Shown here: piece after piece, positions 51,659 through 61,392 of the stretch
How positions within the stretch are numbered: position 1 is the stretch's first letter
How the letters are laid out: each line of letters starts with the position of its first letter
NCBI RefSeq assembly: GCF_002007645.1
Contig: NZ_CP019791.1
Location: 3,278,593-3,342,592 of the forward strand
Reading direction: 5' to 3'
DNA from: Anaerohalosphaera lusitana
GTDB taxonomy: Bacteria; Planctomycetota; Phycisphaerae; Sedimentisphaerales; Anaerohalosphaeraceae
Length of the DNA: 64,000 nucleotides
Position numbers and translations under genes: made by a program
The notes under the pieces: model-generated
Told to the model about the DNA's origin: nothing
The model's database searches: none
The model's input: the letters and a program-made list of their open reading frames with translations, nothing else

Positions 51659-52699
51659 ATGTTTCGTAAAAAACAATCAATTGGTCTGGATACAAACACC
51701 AGCGGTACAACTCTGGTATTGATGAGAAGAAGAAAAAACGGCTATAAGCTAAAGGCTTTGGCTCAGGCGGATCACTCAGAGAGCTTTGTCGACTCCTTCG
51801 ACCCTTTGGATCATATCCGAAAGTGTTTTATTCAGACAAGATCCAAACCCAGGAGAAGTCAGCGTGTCGCATGCGGGCTAAATGGAACAGAGGTAACTGT
51901 CAATCGATTTGATTTCCCGGCCATGTCGGAACAGGAACTCGAATATGCGATCCATTATGAAGCCGGTGAAGTATGCCCCTTCAACATTGACCGCTGCGTC
52001 GTTGACTTCTGCTTGGCCGAGGATCAGAAAAACAAGAAGCCGCTTGAAAAACGAGAACGTTTGCGGGGTATAACAGTAGTTGCAAAAAAACAGGCAATAG
52101 AAGAAAAGATCAGCACACTTAAACGACTTGGATTGAACTGTCGATTAGTCGACGTCAATGGACTTGCGCTTCTGAACTGCATAGATGAACTTGAATACAA
52201 AGGTGAGGGACGTGCATATGCGGCTGTATCCCTTAATGAAAGATCAACCACAGTTGCAGTCAAACTTGCCGACGGCACCTGCATAACCAGGGAACTGCAA
52301 GGCGGCATAGAAATGATATGTAGGAATATCAGCCAGGCATATCAGATGGAACGATCACATGTCAGGCAAAGATTTGATCATGCCTCGCCCCTCGATCAGC
52401 AGTTCCAGGAAATGCTTTTAACAGGTTCCAGAGAAGTGCTTGCACAAATCGACGAAACCCTGAAGTTCTCAACGTCACAGGGCACAAATAAACAGATGGC
52501 CATCGTTTATCTTTGCGGCCCAAGAGGAATAACCGACGCTTTTGGAATACCGCTCAACAACATGCTCCCTTATGAGGTAGAAATCTGGAACCCAATGGAC
52601 AGGCTTTTTATATCGAAGAGAGTCTCCCGAACAGGTATCGCCGGCAAGCTCAGAGGTTCGGCCGCGATCGCATTAGGTCTTGCAATGAGGTTAGCTTAA
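51659..52699 (+). CDS. pilM: PilM-like protein, locus B, with altered nucleotide motif
   Basis: A 346-residue actin-fold protein in the pilM position, followed directly by pilN. The first motif reads GLDTNTSGTTLVLM (9-22), whereas PilM normally has a DxGxxxxK pattern, so nucleotide binding may differ. Other parts, such as ELEYAIHYEAGEVCPF (85-100) and YAAVSLNERSTTVAV (about 185-199), fit PilM. AAAGGAG is six bases before the ATG. One base separates its stop from pilN. It likely binds the PilN tail and pilus motors. Confidence 0.8.
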   Translation: MFRKKQSIGLDTNTSGTTLVLMRRRKNGYKLKALAQADHSESFVDSFDPLDHIRKCFIQTRSKPRRSQRVACGLNGTEVTVNRFDFPAMSEQELEYAIHYEAGEVCPFNIDRCVVDFCLAEDQKNKKPLEKRERLRGITVVAKKQAIEEKISTLKRLGLNCRLVDVNGLALLNCIDELEYKGEGRAYAAVSLNERSTTVAVKLADGTCITRELQGGIEMICRNISQAYQMERSHVRQRFDHASPLDQQFQEMLLTGSREVLAQIDETLKFSTSQGTNKQMAIVYLCGPRGITDAFGIPLNNMLPYEVEIWNPMDRLFISKRVSRTGIAGKLRGSAAIALGLAMRLA

Positions 52700-52700
52700 A

Positions 52701-53351
52701 ATGTATAAGATCAATCTGATAAACAAAAAAAAGCATAAGAAGAAAGCCAGAATACTTCCCACTATCATGTGGACGATCCTGCTTGCTGTCCCGATCGGTG
52801 GAGCTGTTTACATAGCGCTGGAATACTGGGCGACAGAGTACAAAATCACAATCGCCAACAGCCAGCTTAACGATGTCGAAGCGGATCTTCAAAAATGGCA
52901 CGAAGACATTGAGTTCCTTCAGCAGGCGAACACGACCATCCATGCTTCCAACAAACAACTCACCGAGCTGGCTGCCCTTCTCGAGAGACAAGTTCAATGG
53001 ACCAGTATTCTTGGTGACCTTGTAGACATCCTTCCTGAAAAGATGATCATGCAGGAACTGACCGTATCTCGCATTTCCAAAACTATTAGAACAGAAAAAG
53101 AGAACCCCTTCACAGGCAAAAAAGAAAAGGAACTGATAGAACGCGGACTGTGCAGCAGCCTTGTCTGCCAAAATTCGGACGCTGCTGATCAAGACGTCAA
53201 GATCTACATAAAAAAACTGTGGCTTTCAGAAGAGCTTGGAAATGCCGTCAAAGACATCAGGATGACTTCTCTTCAGGACACAAAAGAGAAAGGCGTAAAC
53301 GGCAGCAAATATGAAATAGAATGCATTCTTAGCCCGGGGAGGTCGTTATGA
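52701..53351 (+). CDS. pilN: PilN-like inner-membrane alignment protein, locus B
   Basis: A 216-residue bitopic protein. The cytoplasmic head MYKINLINKKKHKK matches the PilN INLLP-type opening. A helix spans about 21-42, followed by a coiled coil (55-100) and a periplasmic domain with VDILPEKMIMQELTVSRI (about 109-126). An Arg/Lys-rich insertion near 128-145 is unusual. It starts one base after pilM and overlaps pilO by four bases (ATGA), pointing to coupled translation. The role in the alignment complex follows from the fold and order. Confidence 0.82.
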   Translation: MYKINLINKKKHKKKARILPTIMWTILLAVPIGGAVYIALEYWATEYKITIANSQLNDVEADLQKWHEDIEFLQQANTTIHASNKQLTELAALLERQVQWTSILGDLVDILPEKMIMQELTVSRISKTIRTEKENPFTGKKEKELIERGLCSSLVCQNSDAADQDVKIYIKKLWLSEELGNAVKDIRMTSLQDTKEKGVNGSKYEIECILSPGRSL

Positions 53352-53989
53352 ATCTTAAAAAAGGCAGTGTGATTTCATGGATTTTGCTGCTGGTCCTTTG
53401 CGCCGCATGCATAACAGTGTATTTGACCGTTCTACAGAACAGTAAAAATCAGCTTTCAGAAACCAAAAAACTACTAGCGGAAAAACAGGATCAGCTTGAA
53501 TTCATGGAATTCGGCCAGGGCAAACAACAATTGAATGAGATGAGGAACAATCTGGCCACATCCTCAGACACACTGACAAAATTTGTCTGCCCGGTCGAAA
53601 GCATTAGCGATATCACCTTCTCAATTAGCCAGCTAGCTTCAGATTTAGGTTTGGAACAGTATAGCTGTGAACAAAGAAAGAAAAGCCCATATGAAAAAAT
53701 GGAAGGCATGAACAATCTGGCAGTATGCCGTCTTCATATCAACTTCAGATCTGAATTCAATGAGTTCGCAAGATTTCTAAACAAGCTGGAAAAACACCAG
53801 CCGGTGATATTCATAGACAAGTTCAGCATCCAGCCTGATTCAAAAGAGACAGGTAAATACGTAGACATGGTTCTGGCATTTTTTGTAGATATCGGACCAG
53901 ACTCGCAAAAGGAACTTACACATTTGCTGGCAAAGTCTCATGAACTGGCAAACGCAAACGATCGACAAGACTCAGAAAGGCCACAATGA
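53348..53989 (+). CDS. pilO: PilO-like inner-membrane alignment protein, locus B
   Basis: A 213-residue bitopic protein: tail, one helix (about 9-26, ISWILLLVLCAACITVY), coiled coil, then a PilO-type domain. The element LHINFRSEFNEFARFLNKLEK (133-153) is the PilO/PilN-type ferredoxin-like core. The ATG overlaps pilN and has GGGGAGG five bases upstream. Its own stop overlaps the ParA-like gene start by four bases. It should pair with PilN in the periplasm. Confidence 0.82.
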   Translation: MNLKKGSVISWILLLVLCAACITVYLTVLQNSKNQLSETKKLLAEKQDQLEFMEFGQGKQQLNEMRNNLATSSDTLTKFVCPVESISDITFSISQLASDLGLEQYSCEQRKKSPYEKMEGMNNLAVCRLHINFRSEFNEFARFLNKLEKHQPVIFIDKFSIQPDSKETGKYVDMVLAFFVDIGPDSQKELTHLLAKSHELANANDRQDSERPQ

Positions 53990-54783
53990 TAACGATATCC
54001 GTTGCAAACCAGAAAGGCGGTTGCGGCAAAACTACGACAGCCGTGAATCTTTCAGCCGCTCTGGCGATGACTGGGAAAAGGGTTGTCCTGATTGATCTGG
54101 ATCCTCAGGGACATGCGACCCTGGGAGTAGGTTGCGATCCGGATCAGTGTGAACGTACTATATACGATGTAATGTCAAATGGACTGACACCTTTCAGTTT
54201 TGCCAGCAGCCGAACATCCGTAAACGGATTGGATATTGTACCAAGCAATGTATTGCTCTCAGGCCTTGAGACCGAGATATCGACTATGTACGGAAGAGAG
54301 TATTTGCTGCACAGCCGGCTGGGACAGATTGACAATCTGTATGATGTTTGCGTAATCGACTGCTCACCCTCTCTAAGTCTTCTCACTCTCAATGCCCTCG
54401 TAGCAAGTGATGGGTTGATCGTGCCCGTTCAGACACAATACTATTCGTTAGAAGGATTGAAACAGTTACTCGAAACGGTAAGCATTGTGCGAGAAAGATT
54501 CAATCCTGTTTTGGACATACTCGGCATCCTCCTTACATGCTATGAATCGAGAACGCTTTTGAGCAAACAGGTCGAATCACAAATGCGTGATCATTTCGGC
54601 AATCTTGTCTTCAAGACGATAATCCACAGAACCGTACGCATTGCAGAATCACCGGGGGCAGGTCTGCCGGTAGTGTACTATGATCCAGCATGTAAAGGAT
54701 CACTCGAATACAAATCTTTAGCTGATGAGATCGATCATGAAATCAAGATCAGGACTACACAAGCAAGTTTCCTCAATATTTGA
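53986..54783 (+). CDS. ParA/MinD-family ATPase embedded in pilus locus B
   Basis: A 265-residue ParA-type ATPase. The deviant Walker A KGGCGKTT (10-17), Walker A' LIDLDPQGHAT (35-45) and Walker B VIDCSPSL (123-130) are intact, so it should bind ATP, dimerise and hydrolyse ATP. ParA-type proteins partition DNA or position large complexes such as chemoreceptor arrays, flagella and pili. Its start overlaps the pilO stop (ATGA), and its 3' end overlaps the PilP-like gene, placing it firmly inside the pilus operon. No ParB or centromere-like repeat is present here. It may position the pilus machine; a chromosome-segregation role is less likely in this context. Confidence 0.88.
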   Translation: MITISVANQKGGCGKTTTAVNLSAALAMTGKRVVLIDLDPQGHATLGVGCDPDQCERTIYDVMSNGLTPFSFASSRTSVNGLDIVPSNVLLSGLETEISTMYGREYLLHSRLGQIDNLYDVCVIDCSPSLSLLTLNALVASDGLIVPVQTQYYSLEGLKQLLETVSIVRERFNPVLDILGILLTCYESRTLLSKQVESQMRDHFGNLVFKTIIHRTVRIAESPGAGLPVVYYDPACKGSLEYKSLADEIDHEIKIRTTQASFLNI

Positions 54784-55399
54784 CGGCACGCCCCTGCCTG
54801 TCAAGCAGGAGCAGACGACTAGCGAGACTAGAAGTAAGTCGCGTCAGGGAAGTTCGCTGCCTTTACGAGGAGACGGTTTCACGAAACCAGGGCCTTCAAC
54901 TGTCACCAATAATAGTGCAGTCTACTCAAGAGCACAGGCCAGTAGTGATCCCAAATACAGTACAGCTTCGATCGTCATGCTCATCTTGCTCGCTGTCTTA
55001 TTTGTCGCGATCGTATACTGGCTATACCTCAAGCCGCCGGAAACACCCTCACAGATTCTCAATCAGCCGGCAGAAATACAAACATCTGATGTTGCCGAAC
55101 CCGTTCAAATAAACTGGCCCGAGGCCCCTGAATGGCCGCTAAACATGAGAGACCCCATGACTCGACCCGCCAAAATCGAAACCGCAGAATCTGTACAAGA
55201 CGCACCAACCGAACTTGTGACGCCGCAGCTTAAAGGAATCGTTTACAGGTCCGGCGGACAGGCATCCGCGTTGTTTGGACAACAGATCGTTTACGAAGGC
55301 GATAGCGTCCAGAATCATAAAGTTGAAAAAATAATGGCTGACCGGGTGATCTTGAAAAATGAAGTCGGGGAAGAAAAAGTCGTCCTAACAGGCAAATAA
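54737..55399 (+). CDS. PilP/GspB-like pilus alignment protein, locus B
   Basis: A 220-residue bitopic protein: a Ser/Thr/Lys-rich cytoplasmic tail 1-75, a membrane helix at 77-97, a Pro-rich periplasmic linker, the element NMRDPM (136-141) similar to the RDPF region of PilP, and a C-terminal domain from 163. That domain starts TPQLKGIVY and has IVYEGDSVQN (184-193), as in GspB/PilP. It probably connects the PilMNO complex to the secretin encoded next. The ATG at 54737 lies inside the ParA gene (47-base overlap) with only a weak ribosome site; an ATG 12 bases earlier is equally possible. Confidence 0.72.
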   Translation: MKSRSGLHKQVSSIFDGTPLPVKQEQTTSETRSKSRQGSSLPLRGDGFTKPGPSTVTNNSAVYSRAQASSDPKYSTASIVMLILLAVLFVAIVYWLYLKPPETPSQILNQPAEIQTSDVAEPVQINWPEAPEWPLNMRDPMTRPAKIETAESVQDAPTELVTPQLKGIVYRSGGQASALFGQQIVYEGDSVQNHKVEKIMADRVILKNEVGEEKVVLTGK

Positions 55400-55417
55400 A
55401 TAACAAGGGGGGAAGCT

Positions 55418-56983
55418 GTGCCAAAGCCGCTTCCAGCCAACGTAAAATTGGCAACAAGCACGAAAGGGTGTCCTATGAAGAAACAGACAATCAAAAGCAT
55501 TTCGATATTTGCCGTGATCTGTTTTGCTGTATTGTGTCTGGTCAGCTCCCGATTGACCGCAGCGGAGCATCAGGCAGCAGAAGAAGAAAAAAGCGAAACT
55601 CGAGAATTGAGCCAGATCGAAAAACGAATGCAGCAGCCTGTCAGTCTTGATTTCCGCGAGACACCCATAGAAGATGTACTCAGAATGCTCGCAAAACAGG
55701 CCGACGTCGATATCATAAAGAGCCCGGAAGTAACGGGTAATGTCACAGCAACCCTTACCGAGGTCCCGCTATCGGAAGCTCTTGATAACATTCTTGCAGC
55801 ACACGGATATGGATATGTAACCACGAAGAATATGATCCGTGTCGTTCCACGCAGCCAGATAATAAATGTAGTCGAACCCATGGTCAGTCGGATTTATCGC
55901 GTCACCTATGCCGACGTAGTGGAAGTTGAGAAGGCTCTAAGCAGATTCTTGTCGGACAGTGGCAGTTTATCTTCCAATCCTGGGACCAGCAATATTATCA
56001 TAAACGACACGGAGAGCAAGATTGCTGCTATCGATGAATTCATCGAGGAGATCGATCGTGTCACGCCGCAGATACTGGTCGAAGCAAGGATCTATGATGT
56101 TTCAACTAATGATTCGCTGGACCTGGGAGTAGAATGGTTCGCAGGCAGACGAACACAATTTGACCCTGACACCGGCCTGGCGGTTAGCGGCGACACGGAC
56201 CCGTTCATCAGGGGTGAATTTGATTCCGGACTGCAAAATACTACCGCAACGGACGGTCTGCTGCGATTTGGAATTCTAAATGAACACGTAGACATCGATG
56301 CAACAATCTTTGCTGAACAGGAACAGGGATGCGCAAAACTGTTGGCCAATCCGCGGATCCTGGTCATGGATAATGAGCTTGCAAATATCAAGATCGTTTC
56401 AGAAGTCCCATTCCAGCAGCTCACTCAGACCATGGGTGGCGGTAATATTGGTACGACCGAATTTAAGGAAGTGGGCGTTTCACTGGAGGTGGTACCCCAT
56501 TTGACACGGGATGGCATGATAAGACTACAGCTTCGGCCGGAATTCAGCGTCCAGGTCGACACTGTTTCCATTATAATACCCAACCAGGAAGCCACGATCA
56601 CAAGTCCTCAACCAGTCATCGACAAACGCGAAGCAGTAACTACCACATTGATCAAAGACGGCCAAACGGTGGTCATCGGCGGCCTAAAGAAAAAGGACAC
56701 GTTCAAGGATACGAGCAAAATACCTCTGCTCGGTGATATCCCGCTGGCGGGAGGCTTGTTCCGATTTGACTCCGAAAAGATCGTAAACAGCGAGCTGGTC
56801 GTCTTCATTACACCTTACATTGTTTCCGAACCAGTATTGACCGCCAACGAAGCAGCAAGACTGAAACAAACTGAATTCTGTTCTCCGGACTGCAGAAAAT
56901 CTCTTCAGGAAACTTGCGGACAGGTCACACACCTCGAAGGCATGGAAGAACCTGAAAAAGAGCACCCATATATAGACAAATAA
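55418..56983 (+). CDS. pilQ: Secretin (PilQ/GspD family), last gene of locus B
   Basis: An outer-membrane channel-forming secretin. It contains an N0/STN-like domain (VSLDFRETPIEDVLRMLA), an N1 domain with YADVVEVEKALSRFLS, and the secretin domain with VEARIYDV, LANPRILVMDNE, VVPHLTRDGMIRL and the end motif IPLLGDIPLAGGLF. The family is certain. Two starts are plausible: the GTG at 55418 (AGGGGG six bases upstream, 521 residues) and the ATG at 55475 (AAAGGG upstream, 503 residues), which gives a shorter signal peptide. The C-terminal tail holds three cysteines (CSPDCRKSLQETC), which is unusual. The only secretin in the window, it may also serve locus A. Ends at the 57006 terminator. Confidence 0.9.
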   Translation: MPKPLPANVKLATSTKGCPMKKQTIKSISIFAVICFAVLCLVSSRLTAAEHQAAEEEKSETRELSQIEKRMQQPVSLDFRETPIEDVLRMLAKQADVDIIKSPEVTGNVTATLTEVPLSEALDNILAAHGYGYVTTKNMIRVVPRSQIINVVEPMVSRIYRVTYADVVEVEKALSRFLSDSGSLSSNPGTSNIIINDTESKIAAIDEFIEEIDRVTPQILVEARIYDVSTNDSLDLGVEWFAGRRTQFDPDTGLAVSGDTDPFIRGEFDSGLQNTTATDGLLRFGILNEHVDIDATIFAEQEQGCAKLLANPRILVMDNELANIKIVSEVPFQQLTQTMGGGNIGTTEFKEVGVSLEVVPHLTRDGMIRLQLRPEFSVQVDTVSIIIPNQEATITSPQPVIDKREAVTTTLIKDGQTVVIGGLKKKDTFKDTSKIPLLGDIPLAGGLFRFDSEKIVNSELVVFITPYIVSEPVLTANEAARLKQTEFCSPDCRKSLQETCGQVTHLEGMEEPEKEHPYIDK

Positions 56984-57005
56984 TCCTGGCAAAACCTGTC
57001 ATTAA

Positions 57006-57038
57006 AAAAGCGGGAGCATCGATTATACTCCCGCTTTT
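57006..57038. terminator. Bidirectional terminator between secretin and nifS
   Basis: A perfect 11-pair stem AAAAGCGGGAG/CTCCCGCTTTT (57006-57016 with 57028-57038) has T runs on both strands. It closes pilus locus B (plus) and the sulfur operon (minus). Confidence 0.9.
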
Positions 57039-57059
57039 AATATCTCGTCGCTTATGAGA

Positions 57060-58217
57060 TTAAGTCTGCACGAACGGACTGAGCTCACGTAGGCGTTTTA
57101 TGATTTCGGGCATTTTCTTTGCCACGAACTCTATCTCTTCGTCAGTATTAAACCTGCTCAGGCTCAATCGTATCGAGCCGTGGGCTGCAGTAAAGGGAAC
57201 CCCCATCGCACGAAGAACATGGGAGGGCTCTAACGAACCTGAAGTACAAGCAGAGCCCGAACTGGCACAGATACCAAGCCTGTCAAGCAGAAGCAAAATA
57301 CTCTCCCCCTCGATATATTCAAAGCTTATATTGCTCGTATTCGGAAGACGGTTTTCCGTGTCGCCGTTCACGAAGCAATCGGGACAGGATTCAAGTATTG
57401 TTTTTTCCAGCTTGTCACGCATCGCCTTGACACGCGTGTTCTCATCTTCCATCCACTTCTGCGCGATCTCACACGCCTTTCCGATGGCGATGATGCCGGC
57501 AACATTCTCGGTCCCGGCCCGCTTGCCGGACTCCTGATGACCGCCCAACATAAACGGAGCAAGCCTTGTACCTTTTCGAACATACAGCACACCTACGCCC
57601 TTAGGCGCGTGCAGCTTATGCCCGGAAAGACTCATCATATCGATTTTGCTTTCACTCATGTCACATGGGATCTTACCCACCGCCTGAACCGCATCCGTAT
57701 GAAAAACAGCTCCGTTCGCCCTGGCGATCTCAGCGAGTTCCTCAACCGGGAAGATAACCCCGGTCTCGTTATTGGCCCACATCGCGGTAACTACAGCAGT
57801 GTCGTCATCCACGGCATCGACATACTCGTCCATGTTAAGTCGGCCTTTTTCGTCAACACCGATCTCTACAACGCTGTATCCGTGGTGCTCGAGCTCACGA
57901 CAAGTACTCAATACCGCGGGGTGCTCCACACGCGTAGTCACGATCTTGGATCGATCGGAATGTGTCTGCAGAGCGCTTCTGATCGCGGTATTGTCGCTTT
58001 CGGTACCGCAACTGGTGAAAATAATCTCACTCGGGTCACAACCAATCAATGCTGCCACCTGCTCGCGGGCCTGGCGTATTTTCTGACCGACCTGACCACC
58101 GAAGGTGTGCATGCTGGAAGGATTGCCGTAAAGGTCCGAAAGGTATGGCATCATCGCATCGAGCACTTCAGGGTCGACACGGGTGGTAGCATTATTATCT
58201 AAATATATGGTCTTCAT
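57060..58217 (-). CDS. nifS: Cysteine desulfurase, NifS/IscS type
   Basis: NifS takes sulfur from cysteine for Fe-S cluster building. The 385-residue protein begins MKTIYLDNNATTRVD, the usual class opening. The PLP lysine is Lys201 in SGHKLHAPKG and the catalytic cysteine Cys324 lies in CASSGSACTSGS, a long-loop group I pattern. The ATG at 58217 has GAGGA eight bases upstream and follows the nifU stop by 19 bases; a longer frame inside nifU is spurious. It is the final gene of the sulfur operon and pairs with NifU as sulfur donor and scaffold. Confidence 0.96.
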   Translation of the reverse strand: MKTIYLDNNATTRVDPEVLDAMMPYLSDLYGNPSSMHTFGGQVGQKIRQAREQVAALIGCDPSEIIFTSCGTESDNTAIRSALQTHSDRSKIVTTRVEHPAVLSTCRELEHHGYSVVEIGVDEKGRLNMDEYVDAVDDDTAVVTAMWANNETGVIFPVEELAEIARANGAVFHTDAVQAVGKIPCDMSESKIDMMSLSGHKLHAPKGVGVLYVRKGTRLAPFMLGGHQESGKRAGTENVAGIIAIGKACEIAQKWMEDENTRVKAMRDKLEKTILESCPDCFVNGDTENRLPNTSNISFEYIEGESILLLLDRLGICASSGSACTSGSLEPSHVLRAMGVPFTAAHGSIRLSLSRFNTDEEIEFVAKKMPEIIKRLRELSPFVQT

Positions 58218-58236
58218 GGCAGTAGTCCTCTTTAGA

Positions 58237-59103
58237 TCAGTTTTCGCCATCTTTTTCTTCTTCAACAACCAGATCTTCACTGACGAATTCGCGAAGTTTG
58301 GCCTGCACGACATCCCGCATGGTCAAGTCAGCCATCTTGCATTTCGCACACATCCCGCGAAATGCCACTATGACCTTATTGCCCTCAACGTCGATAAGAT
58401 CGATGTCGCCGCCGTCTGCACGCAGGGCAGGACGTATCTGGTCGCTGATAGTTTCCTGAACAAGCCGTATCTTCTGAATGTTCGTAAGCTTTTTGCGTTT
58501 GGGGGGTTGCTCCTTTTTCTTAGCTCGATCGATCCAGTCACCGCGAACCTCACTGAGGATCTTCTCGATATCACCTTTACACCGGCCGCAGCCGCCGCCC
58601 GCTTTACAGTAGTTGGTAACCTGCTCCACACTGTTGAGCTTGTTATCTTCAACCACCTTGCGTATTTCGGTGTCCGTGATACCGAAACAGGTACAGACTA
58701 CCTTGCCTTCCTTCTCAGGCGCCGTTGTCTTGGTCTTGTCATAGTAATTCTGGATCGCCGCTTCAAGCGCTTCCTGACCCATAACAGAACAATGCATCTT
58801 CTGATCAGGCAGGCCGCCAAGCTTTTCCGCTATATCCTTGTTTGTCACATTAGCGGCTTCTTCAAGCGTCAAGCCTTTAATGATCTCGGTAAGTACTGAA
58901 GATGAAGCAACAGCACTGGCACAGCCGAATGTCTTAAATTTGGCATCTGCAATTCGGCCATTCTCATCCAGCTTGAATGTCAGAGTCAGAGCATCGCCGC
59001 ATGCAAGCGAACCTACGTCCCCTTTTCCGTCAGCGTCTTCTATTACACCTACGTTCCTGGGATTCAGGAAGTGATCCATAACCTTATCTGTATATTCCCA
59101 CAT
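58237..59103 (-). CDS. nifU: NifU Fe-S scaffold (three-domain)
   Basis: A full-length 288-residue NifU. The N-terminal IscU-type domain has Cys35, Cys61 and Cys105. The central [2Fe-2S] ferredoxin-like BFD domain has Cys137, Cys139, Cys172 and Cys175. The C-terminal Nfu domain has CAKC at 252-255. Full NifU is typical of nitrogen-fixing and many anaerobic bacteria, where it serves general Fe-S assembly. It lies 22 bases after metY and just before nifS. No nif structural gene is here, so nitrogen fixation cannot be inferred. Confidence 0.96.
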   Translation of the reverse strand: MWEYTDKVMDHFLNPRNVGVIEDADGKGDVGSLACGDALTLTFKLDENGRIADAKFKTFGCASAVASSSVLTEIIKGLTLEEAANVTNKDIAEKLGGLPDQKMHCSVMGQEALEAAIQNYYDKTKTTAPEKEGKVVCTCFGITDTEIRKVVEDNKLNSVEQVTNYCKAGGGCGRCKGDIEKILSEVRGDWIDRAKKKEQPPKRKKLTNIQKIRLVQETISDQIRPALRADGGDIDLIDVEGNKVIVAFRGMCAKCKMADLTMRDVVQAKLREFVSEDLVVEEEKDGEN

Positions 59104-59125
59104 TTGAGCAAATCCTCAATCGGAG

Positions 59126-60445
<1,320 letters not shown>

Positions 60446-60461
60446 TCAAATCTTTATCAAT

Positions 60462-61376
60462 TTACTTTTTCGGCAGCACCTCAAGCATTCGATCCAACGA
60501 CCCCTTTGCCTTTATTCTTATTTCATCAGGAACTGTGATCTGATGCTTCATATCTTCAAGCGACCATGCAACTTTCGCCAGATCAATCTTTTTCATGTTG
60601 GGGCATATCATCTTATCCGAAACGCCAATGAACTCCTTGTTCGGCATCTTTTTGCGCAATGTGTGCAATATGCCCTGTTCGGTTACAATAATGAATTTTT
60701 TCACATCGCTGTTTTCGGCATACTTTATCATCTGCCCTGTACTGAGCAGCTCATCCGAAGCCCTCTTCACATCACTGCTGCACTCAGGATGAGTCAGCAC
60801 TACAGCGCCCGGATGCTGATTTTTTGCTGCCTCTACATCCTCGGAGGTAATGCGAACGTGCGTCGGGCAGTAACCGGGCCAGAGTATCATTTCGCGACCT
60901 GTCTGCTGCATTACATAACTGCCTAGATGCTGGTCCGGACAGAAAATGATCTTGCGGTCTTTCGGCAGCGTCGAAACCAACTCAACTGCATTGCCCGAGG
61001 TACAGCAGTAATCGCTCAAGGCCTTGACTTCTGCCGGTGAATTAACATAAGTCACAACCAGAGCATCTGGATGCTGGTCTTTAAGTTTCTGCAGATCCGC
61101 AGCCGTTATCATATCCGCCATCGGACAGCCGGCATTCTTCTCTGGCAAAAGTACCGTCTTATCCGGCGAAAGTATATAGGCCGTCTCAGCCATGAACAGA
61201 ACACCGCAAAAAACTATCACATCCGCCTTGGTTTGGGCCGCCTGAACACTCAGTCCAAGCGAATCACCCGTATAGTCCGCAATGTCCTGAACTTCACCAA
61301 TCTGGTAATTGTGAGCGAGGATGACTGCGTTTCGCTCTTTCTTCAGCTTTTCTATTTTTTCAACAAGATTGCTCAA
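60462..61376 (-). CDS. nadA: Quinolinate synthase A
   Basis: NadA condenses iminoaspartate with dihydroxyacetone phosphate to quinolinate for NAD synthesis and needs a [4Fe-4S] cluster. The 304-residue protein has AHNYQIGEVQDIADYTGDS near the N-terminus and cluster-type cysteines in FCGVLFMAE, YCCTSGNAVE and HPECSSD, in the usual places. The start is TTG at 61376 with AGGAG eight bases upstream, 16 bases after the cysE stop; a longer GTG frame would overlap cysE. No nadB or nadC is close. Placement among Fe-S assembly genes fits its demand for a cluster. Confidence 0.94.
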   Translation of the reverse strand: MSNLVEKIEKLKKERNAVILAHNYQIGEVQDIADYTGDSLGLSVQAAQTKADVIVFCGVLFMAETAYILSPDKTVLLPEKNAGCPMADMITAADLQKLKDQHPDALVVTYVNSPAEVKALSDYCCTSGNAVELVSTLPKDRKIIFCPDQHLGSYVMQQTGREMILWPGYCPTHVRITSEDVEAAKNQHPGAVVLTHPECSSDVKRASDELLSTGQMIKYAENSDVKKFIIVTEQGILHTLRKKMPNKEFIGVSDKMICPNMKKIDLAKVAWSLEDMKHQITVPDEIRIKAKGSLDRMLEVLPKK

Positions 61377-61392
61377 CTTATAAGCTCCTGCA

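Noticed and set aside
58237-58313. N-terminal extension of NifS reaching into nifU
   Set aside because: It overlaps the coding end of nifU, and the ATG at 58217 has a proper ribosome site and the standard NifS beginning.
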